Counted from the stretch's first letter, positions 36,163 through 45,918 are shown. The stretch: DNA of 64,000 nt from Actimicrobium sp034313845 (GCF_034313845.1 NZ_JAVIWN010000003.1), one strand, 5' to 3'. Notes: generated by a model from the letters alone, not told the origin. Made by a program: numbers and translations.

Positions 36163-38595
36163 TCAGCCAGCCACCATCCGATCCAGATCAATCACCGCAT
36201 CAGCCATCGCCGTCAGTTCCGGCGTCTGCGATACAAAAAATTCCTGCGCATACCCGCCCAAGCGCAGCACCTCGCGCTTCATCGCCATGAACATCCGCTT
36301 GCGCTCGGGGTCGAGTGGTCCGTCGGCTTCGTCGGAGAACAGCGTGCTGTACTGCCGTCCGGCATCCTGCGCCAGATACAGTGCTATGGCGCGTATCAGG
36401 CACTCGTTGATGAAAACCCGTTCGCCACCGCTCATCTGGGTCAGGCTCTTGCTGTCATCCGACTCACCGTCATGGACGACGATATCGAAACCTTCGCGCA
36501 GGTCTCCTTTGCCGGTTTCAACGAGGGTTCTGATCGAGACCGTGAAGCGCGGTCCGTAGCAGGCAAGCAGGAGATCGTTGGCCAGTCCGGATAGCTGCGG
36601 TCCTGCGTCATCGATGGCCAGGGCGATCACGCCGTCATGGGACAAACATTTGGTGAGCAGGAGCCAGGTGCCTAGCGCCTGTTCGATTGCCGCGATGGCT
36701 GTGCTTGCAGCAGTAATGCGCGTAGCCAGTTCGTCGAGTCGGTTGTCACAGGCGGTGGCTGCCTGCTGGTCGCGAATGGCATTCAGGTAGACGGCGTCGG
36801 TGGCGGCAAGGGTTCGTTGTGCTGCCTCGATCGTGTGCTGCCCAGCGACCAAACTGGATGTGTCGAACGGCGGTGGAAGGGCGCTCAATAAGGTATCGAT
36901 TCGCCGCATTGAAGTTTGCTGGCGCTGCTGCTCCTGTTCGCGTCTGCTGGAGATTTCGGTACGTGCGGCGGCAATCGCAAGTCGTTCTGCGCGGTCTTCT
37001 TCGGTGTCGCCAACTCCCGCTTGCGGCAGCGCATCCCGTTCCGCTTCGATGCGTTGCAGTTCTTGCCGGGCGTGTGCGACCTCACCATGACGGGCAGCGA
37101 AGACAACGAGTGCGGCGCTGCGCTGGCGGGACCGGGACAGCTGCTGTTCCGCCCGCTCAAGCATTGGTCGTGGATCAGGTGAACGGGCTAGTGCCGCATT
37201 CGTGACGGCGATCTTTTCCAGAACCGCCGTGCGTTCTTGATGCAGGCGCGCGAGCTGCATTTCCGCAGACGGCTTCATCGTCTGCGCAGTGCGGGCATCA
37301 CCAAGCAATTCGCAGCGACCCTGCAGTTCGTTCCCCGCACACGGAACCTGCGACGTTAGCCCGAAACGCCTGGTCAGTTCCTGCATCCGCAGTGCCGCCT
37401 GTCCGGCTTCGCGTTCGATGGTGTGCAGTTGCAGTTGATGCTCTTTGGCGCTCGTGCAAAGCGTCTCGTACTGCATCATGTCGTCGCGCAGTCGGGTGAG
37501 CCGTTGCTCTCTGATGGACGTGATGTTGTTGGCGAGCGGAAGGTGGGGCACGGCACGCGAAATGGTCGACGCTTGCCGCAGTAGCTGCCGGTATTGCGTA
37601 CATCGCCGGTCGAGTTGCGTTCGTGCCGACTGCAGCGACGCCGTCTGCCGGGCGACCCGGCGTTCGACGGTTGAAAGCCGCTCGGCTTCGCGCCTGTCCT
37701 GCGCATCAAGTGCTGACAGTGCGCACTGTGCGTCGGCGGTCAGGACGGCGCGCTCGTCATCCAATTGCTTGCGGAGCGATGCTGTCTGATGGGCGAGTTG
37801 CTGTTCCGTGACCAGTGTTGCCAGTGCTGACTTGGCGGCCTCCAGAGTGGTGTGCGCCAACTGCCGTTCCTGTTCTGCAGCGGTCGTTTGCGTCTGCACG
37901 TCGCCCAGTCGTAGGCGTGCATCGCGGTGACCGGACTCCTCGCGCTGCAGATCCGCAAGTGCTTGCCGCCGTGTCTCCAGTCCCGTACGCAGCAGTTTCG
38001 CGGTGGTGGCAGCGTGCCCGCCGAGTGTGCTGATGGCGTCAAGCCCGAGCAAGTCTGCCAGCAGGGCTTTGATGTCGGCATTCCGGTAAGCCGACAATGG
38101 CCGTCGGCCCTGCGCCGAAAAGACCGACGTAAAAAACGTTTCCGGACTGCCGAGCAAGACATCCACGCAGCGCGCATAGGTCTCCACCTTCCCATCCGAG
38201 ACAGTGCCATCGTCCAGCGCGACCGGCTCCCACCGTCCCGCATGATCGACATGCAGATAGGCCTCGGTTCTCTTGCGGCCATTCACCCGAAAAATCAGTT
38301 GCGAACGATAGCGCCGGCCGGCATGTTCCCAAGTCAGTGTCTTGGCGCTTTCGGGAAGATAAATGTGGTCGTAATACGAGAAGCTTCCGAGACCATCGGC
38401 ACCGGCCCGCGAAGGCATCACTGGATACGGCGTTGCGTTGTCGATGATGGTTGTCTTGCCGCGACCGTTCATGCCTGTGATGGCGACGAGGCGGGCATCG
38501 CCGGCCAGTTGTTCGAAGTCGAGCGTGATGCTGTCGCGCCCGAGCCCGTCGCGAATGCCTTTAAATCCCTTCAGGTGCAATGACAGTGGTTTCAT
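36163..38595 (-). CDS. SbcC-like SMC-type ATPase
   Basis: An 810-residue protein. The N-terminal ABC half has the Walker A GMNGRGKTTIID near residue 45. A long coiled coil rich in Q, R, E and A fills residues 200-640, with a central CxxxC-like zinc-hook candidate (PCAGNELQGRCELLGD). The C-terminal half has the signature MSGGERVFINE and Walker B STLFSDEADGPLDP. SbcC works with SbcD as a DNA-end nuclease. It lies 24 bp after the sbcD-like gene, in an operon of three. It is shorter than E. coli SbcC (about 1050) and probably an element-borne type. Confidence 0.85.
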   Translation of the reverse strand: MKPLSLHLKGFKGIRDGLGRDSITLDFEQLAGDARLVAITGMNGRGKTTIIDNATPYPVMPSRAGADGLGSFSYYDHIYLPESAKTLTWEHAGRRYRSQLIFRVNGRKRTEAYLHVDHAGRWEPVALDDGTVSDGKVETYARCVDVLLGSPETFFTSVFSAQGRRPLSAYRNADIKALLADLLGLDAISTLGGHAATTAKLLRTGLETRRQALADLQREESGHRDARLRLGDVQTQTTAAEQERQLAHTTLEAAKSALATLVTEQQLAHQTASLRKQLDDERAVLTADAQCALSALDAQDRREAERLSTVERRVARQTASLQSARTQLDRRCTQYRQLLRQASTISRAVPHLPLANNITSIREQRLTRLRDDMMQYETLCTSAKEHQLQLHTIEREAGQAALRMQELTRRFGLTSQVPCAGNELQGRCELLGDARTAQTMKPSAEMQLARLHQERTAVLEKIAVTNAALARSPDPRPMLERAEQQLSRSRQRSAALVVFAARHGEVAHARQELQRIEAERDALPQAGVGDTEEDRAERLAIAAARTEISSRREQEQQRQQTSMRRIDTLLSALPPPFDTSSLVAGQHTIEAAQRTLAATDAVYLNAIRDQQAATACDNRLDELATRITAASTAIAAIEQALGTWLLLTKCLSHDGVIALAIDDAGPQLSGLANDLLLACYGPRFTVSIRTLVETGKGDLREGFDIVVHDGESDDSKSLTQMSGGERVFINECLIRAIALYLAQDAGRQYSTLFSDEADGPLDPERKRMFMAMKREVLRLGGYAQEFFVSQTPELTAMADAVIDLDRMVAG

Positions 38596-38619
38596 TTTGG
38601 TTCTCCTTAATCCTATGCC

Positions 38620-39864
38620 TCAGCATCTGCTGATCGCTGGATTCGTCAACGGGTTGTCCTGCCCGAGAATGTGCATGGCGATCTCTTCGGGCGTCCCGCA
38701 TTGCAGCGCCTGCAGGCATGCTTGCAGCGGTTCGGCGTGGACTTGCGTCACTTCAGCCCAAGCATTGACTTTGGCTACGAGACCAGCGGCTCGCGCGATA
38801 CCGGCCGCGCGGGTGCGGACCACCGGGAGCAGACGTCCTTCGAACTTGACCTCGGCGGCGTCACGCAACAATCGCCGGATAGCCGTGCGATCGACCTGAT
38901 GCCGGTCTTCCTCCGGGACCTGCCAGCGCAAGCGAATGAAGGTATCGGCAACATCATCCCTCTTGGCGATGAGCGCCAGTTCGGCCATGTCCGGAAGTCC
39001 ATCGAAGGTGATGTCGATGGTGCGGCGGGCCGGTGTGGCGTTCAATGTACAGTCGCTGCTGGCGGCATCGATGTGCCAGAGCAGAAATCCCTTGATACCG
39101 TGTTCGCCGTAATGGAAGCGGCCGATTGATCCGGCGTAGGCGATGCACCGTCCGTCCTGTTTCCACTGCTGATGCTGGTGGATGTGCCCGAGCAAAAAGG
39201 CGCTGGCACCGGCTGCGAACAGCGAGCCGGTAGTGAATTCGTGATCCGGTCCCGCCATTGGCACACCGTGTTCGGTCACACAACCGTTGACGGTGCCGTG
39301 CGACACGCCGATGGTTGGGATACCCCGGCGGCGTGCGTCGTCATTTAATGAGGCAAATCCGCGCAGCACTCGAGCGAGGTGTTCGCCGGTTGCATTCGCT
39401 GCCTCGCAGGCACCGACTGTCGCTGCGACCTGCGCCTTGTTGACGGTCGGTACGCACGAGAACAGCGCCTCGGTACCGTCGGGCAGCGCATCGAAGCGCC
39501 AGGAGGGTGCGGCCTGCCAGCGTCCGCCAATCAGCGCCACCTGACCGATGCGGTCGGCGACGAAGACCGGATACCGTCCACCGAGCAGCCGGAAAATATC
39601 CAGCGTTCCGGGCGGCTCATGACTGAAGGTGCCTTGCAGCATGAGTACCGGACAGTGGTCGGCCAGTCGCCGGAGTTGGGTCGCCAGCGCGACGAAAGCG
39701 GGCGCGTGGACATCGAGTGCGTGATCGGTGGCATCGCCGGACACGACGGCACAATCGACCCCGTACTGGATCGCTGCATCAATGGCAAAGCCGAAACAGC
39801 GATCGGCTTCGATCAAGTTTTTGCTGGCGTAATGGAGGTCGGAGAAGTGGGCAAGCCGGATCAT
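38620..39864 (-). CDS. SbcD-like metallophosphoesterase nuclease
   Basis: A 414-residue protein with calcineurin-like metal motifs: LAHFSDLHYA at residues 4-13, VVSGDATDHAL near 45, QGTFSHEP (the GNHD/E position) near 77, GVSHGTVNG near 190 and LLGHIHQHQ near 238. It should pair with the adjacent SbcC-like ATPase to cut DNA ends or hairpins. Its start overlaps the upstream gene's stop by four bases (ATGA). The unusual GTFSHE in place of GNHD is worth noting. Confidence 0.85.
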   Translation of the reverse strand: MIRLAHFSDLHYASKNLIEADRCFGFAIDAAIQYGVDCAVVSGDATDHALDVHAPAFVALATQLRRLADHCPVLMLQGTFSHEPPGTLDIFRLLGGRYPVFVADRIGQVALIGGRWQAAPSWRFDALPDGTEALFSCVPTVNKAQVAATVGACEAANATGEHLARVLRGFASLNDDARRRGIPTIGVSHGTVNGCVTEHGVPMAGPDHEFTTGSLFAAGASAFLLGHIHQHQQWKQDGRCIAYAGSIGRFHYGEHGIKGFLLWHIDAASSDCTLNATPARRTIDITFDGLPDMAELALIAKRDDVADTFIRLRWQVPEEDRHQVDRTAIRRLLRDAAEVKFEGRLLPVVRTRAAGIARAAGLVAKVNAWAEVTQVHAEPLQACLQALQCGTPEEIAMHILGQDNPLTNPAISRC

Positions 39865-41153
39865 GATTCCTCCGCCAGGCGGGCATCCGCAGTCGGCGCG
39901 ATGGTGTGGGCAATCTGGTCGATCAGCGAGCCGGGTTCGAGTTCAAAGTTGCGCAATTCGTTGAGCGCACGACGGCGACCCTGCGGATTACGCTTCCAGC
40001 CAGCACCCCAGCGTTTGTTGGCATACTGCTCGTAGCGTTCGGCATCGATACCGATCTGTTCGGCGAAGGCGATGATGTCGTCGGTGGTGATCGTGTCCTG
40101 TGCAGGACGCGCTGCCGGCGTTTCCTGTTCTGGTTCCGGCGGTGCTTCAGCGACCAACTGGGCATCGCCTTTGCCTTCAAGGATCTCGGCCGAACGGGCT
40201 GCATCCGCGATAGCCAAGGTGTCGTCGTCGTTATGCAGCAGCGCAGTCACATCACACGGCGCCTCGATCGCAATGAGCCATTGGGCAACGCGCACGGGTC
40301 GGCCATCGTCGTCGATGCGAGTGATGTCGGTGAGTTTCTTGGTGAAATAGAACGGCGTGCGCTTGTCGTCGAGGAAGCCGGAAATACGCCCACCACGCAG
40401 GAATGCCATGGTCTGAAAGGTCTGCATCGCGGCGTTCATTGCATAAAAACTGTTCGTCGGCAGCTCGAACGCATCGGTCGACGGGATGCCCGGCACGAAG
40501 AAGACGAAGCGGCCGGACAGGTTGCATTGCCGGTGCTGGTATTCCGGGCAGTGTTCTGGATCGCAAATACCGCCGTTGTCGGCGCGCGGGATCGCCTTGC
40601 GTCCGCCGAAAATGCGGATGACGCGCTTGCTGTCGGGATCTCTGGGCACTGGTGCATACGTCATGCAGTGCCGAACCTGCCCATCGGGCGAGTACTGCGA
40701 CCAGTAGCGCCGATCGTTCGCGCCCCACGCAACAAGTCCGTGCGGCATCACGGTGTGCCAGTCATCAGACGGAAAAATGGCAGGAAAGCGATACAAACGC
40801 CGGATGCCGTCGCCCCGGTCTTCGCCGAATGCGTAGAGCAGTTGTGCGGCCGTGGCAGGATTGGGAAAGTCCCCTGGTCGCACCGTGAAATAAGGCACGT
40901 TCCTCGGTACCAGAGGGATCGTCAGATTGGGAACTGCCTGAGTGATGTCGCGCGCGATATCGTCGAACGAGCGGTTGGTTTGCACACCATGTTCATACAA
41001 CGATTTGGCGCGCGGATTGGCGGCAGCATTCTTGGTGAGGACCTTGATGCCGGCGCGGATTTTGCCGGCGGTGCGCAGGGCGGCGGTGCGTTGCCCGAGC
41101 AGGGATGGAGGCTGATTATTCGCGCCGCTGACCGTAATGTTGGGGGTTGCCAT
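39861..41153 (-). CDS. Gp3-like recombination directionality factor-like protein
   Basis: A 430-residue protein. TAGKIRAGIKVLTKNAA, PLVPRNVPYFTVRPGDF, LVAWGANDRRYWSQYS and a cysteine-rich segment (GGICDPEHCPEYQHRQC, then FVFFVPGI) resemble Gp3-type recombination directionality factors, also annotated as 'hydrolase or metal-binding protein'. The C-terminal WGAGWKRNPQGRRRALNEL is a small conserved motif. It is first in an operon with SbcD- and SbcC-like genes and starts after AGGAG. A recombination or replication role on a mobile element is likely, but control of a specific integrase is not shown. Confidence 0.65.
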   Translation of the reverse strand: MATPNITVSGANNQPPSLLGQRTAALRTAGKIRAGIKVLTKNAAANPRAKSLYEHGVQTNRSFDDIARDITQAVPNLTIPLVPRNVPYFTVRPGDFPNPATAAQLLYAFGEDRGDGIRRLYRFPAIFPSDDWHTVMPHGLVAWGANDRRYWSQYSPDGQVRHCMTYAPVPRDPDSKRVIRIFGGRKAIPRADNGGICDPEHCPEYQHRQCNLSGRFVFFVPGIPSTDAFELPTNSFYAMNAAMQTFQTMAFLRGGRISGFLDDKRTPFYFTKKLTDITRIDDDGRPVRVAQWLIAIEAPCDVTALLHNDDDTLAIADAARSAEILEGKGDAQLVAEAPPEPEQETPAARPAQDTITTDDIIAFAEQIGIDAERYEQYANKRWGAGWKRNPQGRRRALNELRNFELEPGSLIDQIAHTIAPTADARLAEES

Positions 41154-41307
41154 GGTTGGCTCCTGTGGGGTGGGTGTGGTTACAGGATGCCTGGGGAGGC
41201 GAGTTGTTCAAGTGGGCCGGTAGGTTCCATAGCGGTGATGTAATCGGGACGTACTGCTGACTTCAGATTTGACCCACCACAAAACACACTCCACCCAGCG
41301 AAAAGGT

Positions 41308-41325
41308 GTAATACACTTGTGCTAC
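41308..41325. promoter_or_regulatory. Candidate operator upstream of the ParD/ParE pair
   Basis: GTAATACAC (41308-41316) and TGTGCTAC (41318-41325) form an imperfect palindrome 26 bp before the antitoxin ATG, overlapping the region where its promoter should lie. Type II antitoxins with ribbon-helix-helix folds repress their own operons at such sites. This is inference from symmetry and position. Confidence 0.4.
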
Positions 41326-41350
41326 ATTCACCGTTCATCAGGAGTGAAGC

Positions 41351-41635
41351 ATGTCCACGACGACGATACGATTAACTGAAGAACTGAAATTGCGGGTTGC
41401 CAGCGCAGCTGATCGCTCCGGTTCGACGGCGCACAGTTTTATTCTGCAAGCGATTGCCGAGAAGATTGAGAAGGAGGAATTGCGCAGTACCTTTGATGAA
41501 GCCGCTGAGGAACGCTACGCCAACGTGATCGCGTCAGGTAACACCATATCGTGGACTGACATGCGCTGCTACCTGGAAGAGCGTGTTGCAGGCAGGAAGC
41601 CTTCGCGCCCGGTGGCCGGGAAACTGGTCCGATAG
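41351..41635 (+). CDS. ParD-like ribbon-helix-helix antitoxin
   Basis: A 94-residue protein. MSTTTIRLTEELKLRVASAA and AHSFILQAIAEKIEKEE are a CopG/RHH DNA-binding N-terminus; the acidic middle and WTDMRCYLEERVAGRK are a toxin-binding tail. AGGAG precedes the ATG. The toxin gene starts three bases after its stop. It neutralises the ParE-like partner and probably represses the pair. Confidence 0.85.
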   Translation: MSTTTIRLTEELKLRVASAADRSGSTAHSFILQAIAEKIEKEELRSTFDEAAEERYANVIASGNTISWTDMRCYLEERVAGRKPSRPVAGKLVR

Positions 41636-41637
41636 TC

Positions 41638-41931
41638 ATGTCGCGTATAGAACTGGCACCAGAGGTGGCCGATGACCTAGATCGGATCTTCGATCATCTT
41701 TGCGCCCATGAAGTCGAACACGTATCTGAGCGCATCGGCGAGATCATCCAGGCCATTGCCGTGCTGGAGTCCAATCCGTTTATCGGACGACCGGCCGAAA
41801 ACGGAAAACGGGAACTCGTGATCGGACGGTGCACACGCGGATACTTGGCTTTGTATCGGTATGTCGTCGAGATCGATACGGTGTTTGTGCTAGCCATCAG
41901 AGGGCAGCGAGAGGCCGGTTATAGCGGGTAG
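41638..41931 (+). CDS. RelE/ParE-family toxin
   Basis: A 97-residue toxin: IELAPEVADDLDRIFDHLCA, then IGEIIQAIAVLESNPFIGRP, RELVIGRCTRGYLALYRY and VFVLAIRGQREAGY, the ParE/RelE fold with its conserved arginines and final strand. ParE toxins inhibit DNA gyrase; RelE toxins cut ribosomal mRNA. The sequence alone does not decide which. Its size, its order and the 2-bp gap after the antitoxin are typical. Confidence 0.85.
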   Translation: MSRIELAPEVADDLDRIFDHLCAHEVEHVSERIGEIIQAIAVLESNPFIGRPAENGKRELVIGRCTRGYLALYRYVVEIDTVFVLAIRGQREAGYSG

Positions 41932-42440
41932 TCCATTTCAATGAACGAGATTCCGTACGTGGCAGATATCTCTTCTCGATCAACGAGATGACGTACTTTT
42001 GCGCTTTTCACGACGCATTCCCTGATGGCTGGGGATTCTGCGTCATTGAATCCAGATTAATAGCACCACTGAACAGCGGAACGCGCACCGAAACAACGTT
42101 GCAGGCGGATTAACAAAATCTGTGAGGTTGTGGCGATCAATCGTGAGGCGAGAGCCTCAACTGACGTTGCTTAATTAAAAGGCAGTGCCGCGATGCCTTG
42201 TCAGAACTGGCCTGCGGAAGTGTTCAGCAGGGTTATGCACAATGTTGTTCACAAATTACGGGCATAAGTTTAGGCGTGAGGTGCCATGTCTTATCTTTGA
42301 CGTGTAGGGAGTGGTTAATCGGCTAAAAAGAGTCAGTCAGGGGCAAGAGCACACAACATTGTTCGTATCGATGATGGAAGGTTGACAGTACGCCGATTCG
42401 AGGTATTCTAAAAACCTATTTAAAGCACCCGTGGATTGCC
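41932..42440. other. Intergenic stretch without a supported gene
   Basis: No supported gene was found between the ParE toxin and the small gene at 42441. A plus-strand stretch near 41985-42060 (TYFCAFHDAFPDGWG) faintly resembles the DGWG motif of HipA kinases, but it is too short and too interrupted to call. Confidence 0.35.
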
Positions 42441-42647
42441 ATGAAAGCTCTCAAAAGCGCGCTTGCAAAAGCCATTTTGTCCAGTCCGACCGACAAGGTC
42501 AAACTTCGAAGCTACATGGCGGCCATGGGCCGTGCCAAAAAATCGCCGGATACCTTGTTCGACAACACGAGTCAGGTACTGATCGTGACAAATCAGGACG
42601 GCCAATCCATTTCAGTGCGGCCTGTCGTTGTTCCGAAAGCCGTCTGA
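42441..42647 (+). CDS. Small protein, unknown
   Basis: A 68-residue frame beginning MKALKSALAKAILSSPTD, basic in its first half, with a beta-prone second half (QVLIVTNQDGQSISVRPVVV). No family was recognised and there is no strong ribosome site. A promoter-like TTGACA (42381) lies about 60 bp before it. It could be a small regulatory or antitoxin-like protein; confidence is low. Confidence 0.4.
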   Translation: MKALKSALAKAILSSPTDKVKLRSYMAAMGRAKKSPDTLFDNTSQVLIVTNQDGQSISVRPVVVPKAV

Positions 42648-42901
42648 TCGAGTCCTTGGTCGATCAAACTGAAGATGGCACATCCGGGGTTGGCCCATCT
42701 ACCTCTGAGTAACGTTGAGACCTGACGGAGATCGTTTGAATTTCCTCTCGCCTGATGCCAGCAAACTAGTCAAACAATCACAAACTTCCAGTCATCCAGT
42801 TCCGGTTCGCCATCTCATCGATACGCGACCAGCGGGTTAGCGCCCGATTTTTTCCGAATCCTGTGTGCTCCCCAATCAGCGGCACATCGTTGCCGCAAGC
42901 A

Positions 42902-44293
42902 TCAGCGGTAGCTTTGCTGAGAGTGAGCCTCCGCAGTAGCGTCATTCTTATTCGATTTGGTTGCGTCGCCAGGCTTTGCACCATGGATCGGTTGGCGTTC
43001 GGCGCTACGCCTCGAAGTGGGCGACATCTTCTCCTTGTTGTTCACCGCGACAGGATTCGAAGGATGTGGTGGCGGTGGATTTTTTGCGGCGGGTGGCTTT
43101 GGTCGATCGGGTGCAGGCTGTGCGGCGAAAAGTTGTGGCGACGTGACTGGCTTGCCTGATCCAGGCACTGGGAGAGGATTTGACGACGATTGAGGTTGTG
43201 CCATCGAGACAGGTCTCGTATCACCGTATTCGTGTGAGGCTTTATTATCTGGTGTCAGCGGATGGGGTAGGGCAGCAACTGGTGCGGCTGCTTTGTTGGG
43301 CACGACAGGCTGAACGGATGCTGCTGCATGCTCTTGAGTTGGTGGGTGTTGGTGGACCTGTGCCATTTCCGCATGAACTATTTGTGGTGGTGGCAACGCA
43401 GCCGGCGGGTGCCCTGCGACATACGACGGAATTGCCTTTGCAGAGATTGGTTCGGGGGCCGCAACCCTGACCACCGGCGGCAGCGATGCGGCTAGATGTG
43501 CCTGTGCTGGAACGGAAGAATTCACCGCTTGTCCGCTTGCGGTGGCACTTGCCGGCGCGACGATGGTGACGTTTGTCACGTTTCTGATGTTCGTCACATT
43601 GTTCGTGACATTGTTATTGCTGATGGCATTGTTGGTGACCGAATTATTGTTGTAAGTATTGTTGCTATTGCTGTTGACGTGAATCCGCATCCCTTCATTC
43701 ACCACTGGCGGCGCGCTGACGACGACCGCAGGTGCGGTGCCGATCGGCGCCGGAATAATCAATCCCAAACGTGACCCCGGTGGTGCCGGTACAAACACAC
43801 CCTCTGGTCCGACAGGTCGAAGACCGACCGCCACACCCACGGTTACTTGAGCAATAGCGATATTGATATTGGGTGCCGGTGGGACGAATGACACGCCTGG
43901 TGCGGCCCAAAATCCATTCACGAACACCACCGAACCGTCACGGTTTTCATAATAGGGATTCACCCATCCGTAACCCGGTTGTGGCGGCGCGGCCCAGCGA
44001 CCGTGTGCCCATACCCAGTTACCCTGCCAGACCCAGTAGCCGCCCGTCCAGATCGCATCTGGATAGGGCCGATAGGGCACTGTTTCCACCAGCATTGGCG
44101 GTGGTGCCCACTGCACGCGAACCGGGGGCGGCTGATAAATCGGCGGTTCGACATAGACGCTCACGACCGGTTGTGGTGCCGGTGCCAGATAGACTACCTC
44201 TGCGGGTGGACGTACATAAACCCGGGGTGGATAAACTGGCGTCGCTGCGCAGCCAGTCAGCAACACAGCGATGGCGAATGAAAGTTTTTTCAC
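42902..44293 (-). CDS. YX-W and asparagine-rich lipoprotein
   Basis: A 463-residue lipoprotein (LLTGC lipobox). Residues 35-150 are proline-rich and carry the aromatic pattern GGYWVWQGNWVWAHGRWAAPP, like YXWX(G)-repeat surface proteins. Around residues 205-245 lies an asparagine-rich block with alternating N, V and T. The rest is rich in P, A and Q and ends basic. It probably lies in the cell envelope and may bind or coat surfaces. A long low-complexity tail makes the exact homologue family uncertain. It is monocistronic, on the minus strand. Confidence 0.72.
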   Translation of the reverse strand: MKKLSFAIAVLLTGCAATPVYPPRVYVRPPAEVVYLAPAPQPVVSVYVEPPIYQPPPVRVQWAPPPMLVETVPYRPYPDAIWTGGYWVWQGNWVWAHGRWAAPPQPGYGWVNPYYENRDGSVVFVNGFWAAPGVSFVPPAPNINIAIAQVTVGVAVGLRPVGPEGVFVPAPPGSRLGLIIPAPIGTAPAVVVSAPPVVNEGMRIHVNSNSNNTYNNNSVTNNAISNNNVTNNVTNIRNVTNVTIVAPASATASGQAVNSSVPAQAHLAASLPPVVRVAAPEPISAKAIPSYVAGHPPAALPPPQIVHAEMAQVHQHPPTQEHAAASVQPVVPNKAAAPVAALPHPLTPDNKASHEYGDTRPVSMAQPQSSSNPLPVPGSGKPVTSPQLFAAQPAPDRPKPPAAKNPPPPHPSNPVAVNNKEKMSPTSRRSAERQPIHGAKPGDATKSNKNDATAEAHSQQSYR

Positions 44294-44474
44294 GGATTGT
44301 CCTGAGTGGAAATGTAAAAGCTGTGATCGTTGGATTCCTTTCGTTCAACGTGGGACAGAACGCACTTACCTACCAACAATCTGTCAAGTCTGTAAGAAAA
44401 CGTAAGCAATCATCCGCGGTCGCGGTAGGGACAGTGAGTGTGGTCAGCTAATTTGATGGTCCAATATTCATGAT

Positions 44475-44622
44475 TGTTGGCACCGACGAGTTTTTGAATC
44501 AGGGGCCGACATCGACTGACCCACTTGGGACTTTGGCAAGCCTTGCTGCGTCTACCTCTGCGCCAGTTCGGGTGGGTCAGTGAAAATCGGTCGGGTGGTT
44601 CAAAAACTCATCGGCGCCAACA
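44475..44622. mobile_element. 148-bp MITE-like element with 50-bp imperfect inverted repeats
   Basis: Both ends start TGTTGG when read inward, and the arms stay similar for about 50 bp (44475-44524 and 44572-44622), including GAGTTTTTGAA and ACTGACCCAC. It holds no reading frame. The TG...CA ends and multiple internal repeats resemble termini of IS21-type elements, so a deletion derivative is likely. No clear target duplication was found. It sits in the 510-bp gap before the DUF1345 gene. Confidence 0.7.
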
Positions 44623-44803
44623 GCTGTGTTAAACGGCATGCTGGCCGCCGCACGCCCAAACTCCGTTCGCAGTCAAAAAATGGCCGCATAATCGGGCAGG
44701 GGTTGGGGGACTGTCGCCGTCGACTTTAAAGTGCACCAACCGCCAATAGACGTCGGTATGATGCGGATGCCAGCTTTTCAAGCTACTCAATTCAGGAACC
44801 GTC

Positions 44804-45475
44804 ATGTCGTTGTATCGCAATCCTGTTGCGCGCCAGATTCGGGCACGCCCACGTATCTTTATTGCAGCCATGATTGCGCTGATCGTTGGGGCTGCATTGC
44901 CCGTGTCGGTTGCTTCCCACCTTGCTACGCGGTTGTTGATCACTTGGAATACAGGAACTTGTCTGTACGTCGTCCTAGCCGCAGTAATGATGGTCCGATC
45001 TTCGCAACGAACCATGTACCGGCGCGCCCTGTTGCAGGATGACGGCCAGCGCATATTGCTTTTTCTGGTGGTCGTCACGAGCGTGGCCAGTTTGGTGGCC
45101 ATTGCAATGGAGCTGGCAGTGGTCAAGGACATGCATGGGCTCATCAAGAGTGCGCACATTGCGCTCGCCGGCATGACGGTACTGTCGTCGTGGGCGTTCA
45201 TCCAGGTGATGTTTTCGTTGCATTACGCGCACGATTACTATTTAGCACGCCATCGTAATGAGCCGTGTGGTCTACAGTTTCCGGAAGAAGAGCAACCAGG
45301 GTATGGCGATTTCTTTTATTTCGCCGCAGTCATCGGGACTTCCGGTCAAACTGCTGATGTCTCATTCACATCCAAATCGATGCGCCGTATTGGCGCAGTG
45401 CACTGCATTCTGGCTTATCTCTTTAACACGGTGGTGCTGGCGCTATTAATCAATATCGGGGCAAGTCTGTTTTGA
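44804..45475 (+). CDS. DUF1345 integral membrane protein
   Basis: A 223-residue protein with about five hydrophobic segments: IFIAAMIALIVGAALPVS, ITWNTGTCLYVVLAAVMM, ILLFLVVVTSVASLVAIAM, VLSSWAFIQVMFSLHYA and a final LAYLFNTVVLALLINI. The YGDFFYFAAVIGTSGQTADVSF segment is the DUF1345 hallmark (related to channel pore-like regions). Function is unknown. It is monocistronic and starts shortly after the MITE-like repeat. Confidence 0.85.
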   Translation: MSLYRNPVARQIRARPRIFIAAMIALIVGAALPVSVASHLATRLLITWNTGTCLYVVLAAVMMVRSSQRTMYRRALLQDDGQRILLFLVVVTSVASLVAIAMELAVVKDMHGLIKSAHIALAGMTVLSSWAFIQVMFSLHYAHDYYLARHRNEPCGLQFPEEEQPGYGDFFYFAAVIGTSGQTADVSFTSKSMRRIGAVHCILAYLFNTVVLALLINIGASLF

Positions 45476-45918
45476 ACGATCTCGAACGTCTCCAATGCTG
45501 TTCAACCTCGACAGAACGTTGACCGATTTGATCAGGGCCTGACGCGGAAGGGTTCTGTCGCGATCCTTTTAAGTTGCCGGTATGATACCTTTGTCGATAA
45601 GAACCAACCTTATTGGATTCTGTACAAACTTGTTCAAGCGAATGGATGCGTCGGCATTGCAGAAATCCATGGCCGTGCTATGGACAGAGAAATCGCTCAA
45701 GTCAGAGGACCAAGGCCAGACCAGCGGAAATTTCGGAAAGTGCCACTCCAAGTGAACCGTAGCGCTATTTAAATCACGTGACCGGCAATGTGACACCATT
45801 TCCACTGATTTCAAACGGTCGTTGGCTTGTCACTTCAACAGTCGATCGAATAACTCTCGGCGCAAACAGTTGATTTTCAAGGCTCTAAAATTTTCTCGGT
45901 TTGGGCGCAGAGCCCCTA
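45476..45918. other. Intergenic stretch without a supported gene
   Basis: No supported gene was found. A minus-strand frame of 81 codons (45569-45814) has no family-like features. An 18-base stretch, 45899-45916 (GTTTGGGCGCAGAGCCCC), recurs exactly at 53512-53529 beside a transposase fragment, so a mobile-element trace is possible. Confidence 0.35.

Noticed and set aside
41985..42110. HipA kinase remnant
   Set aside because: Only a short FPDGWG-like match; no kinase motifs or partner gene, and the frame ends quickly.
45569..45814. 81-codon gene on the minus strand
   Set aside because: No ribosome site, no family resemblance and no neighbouring context.
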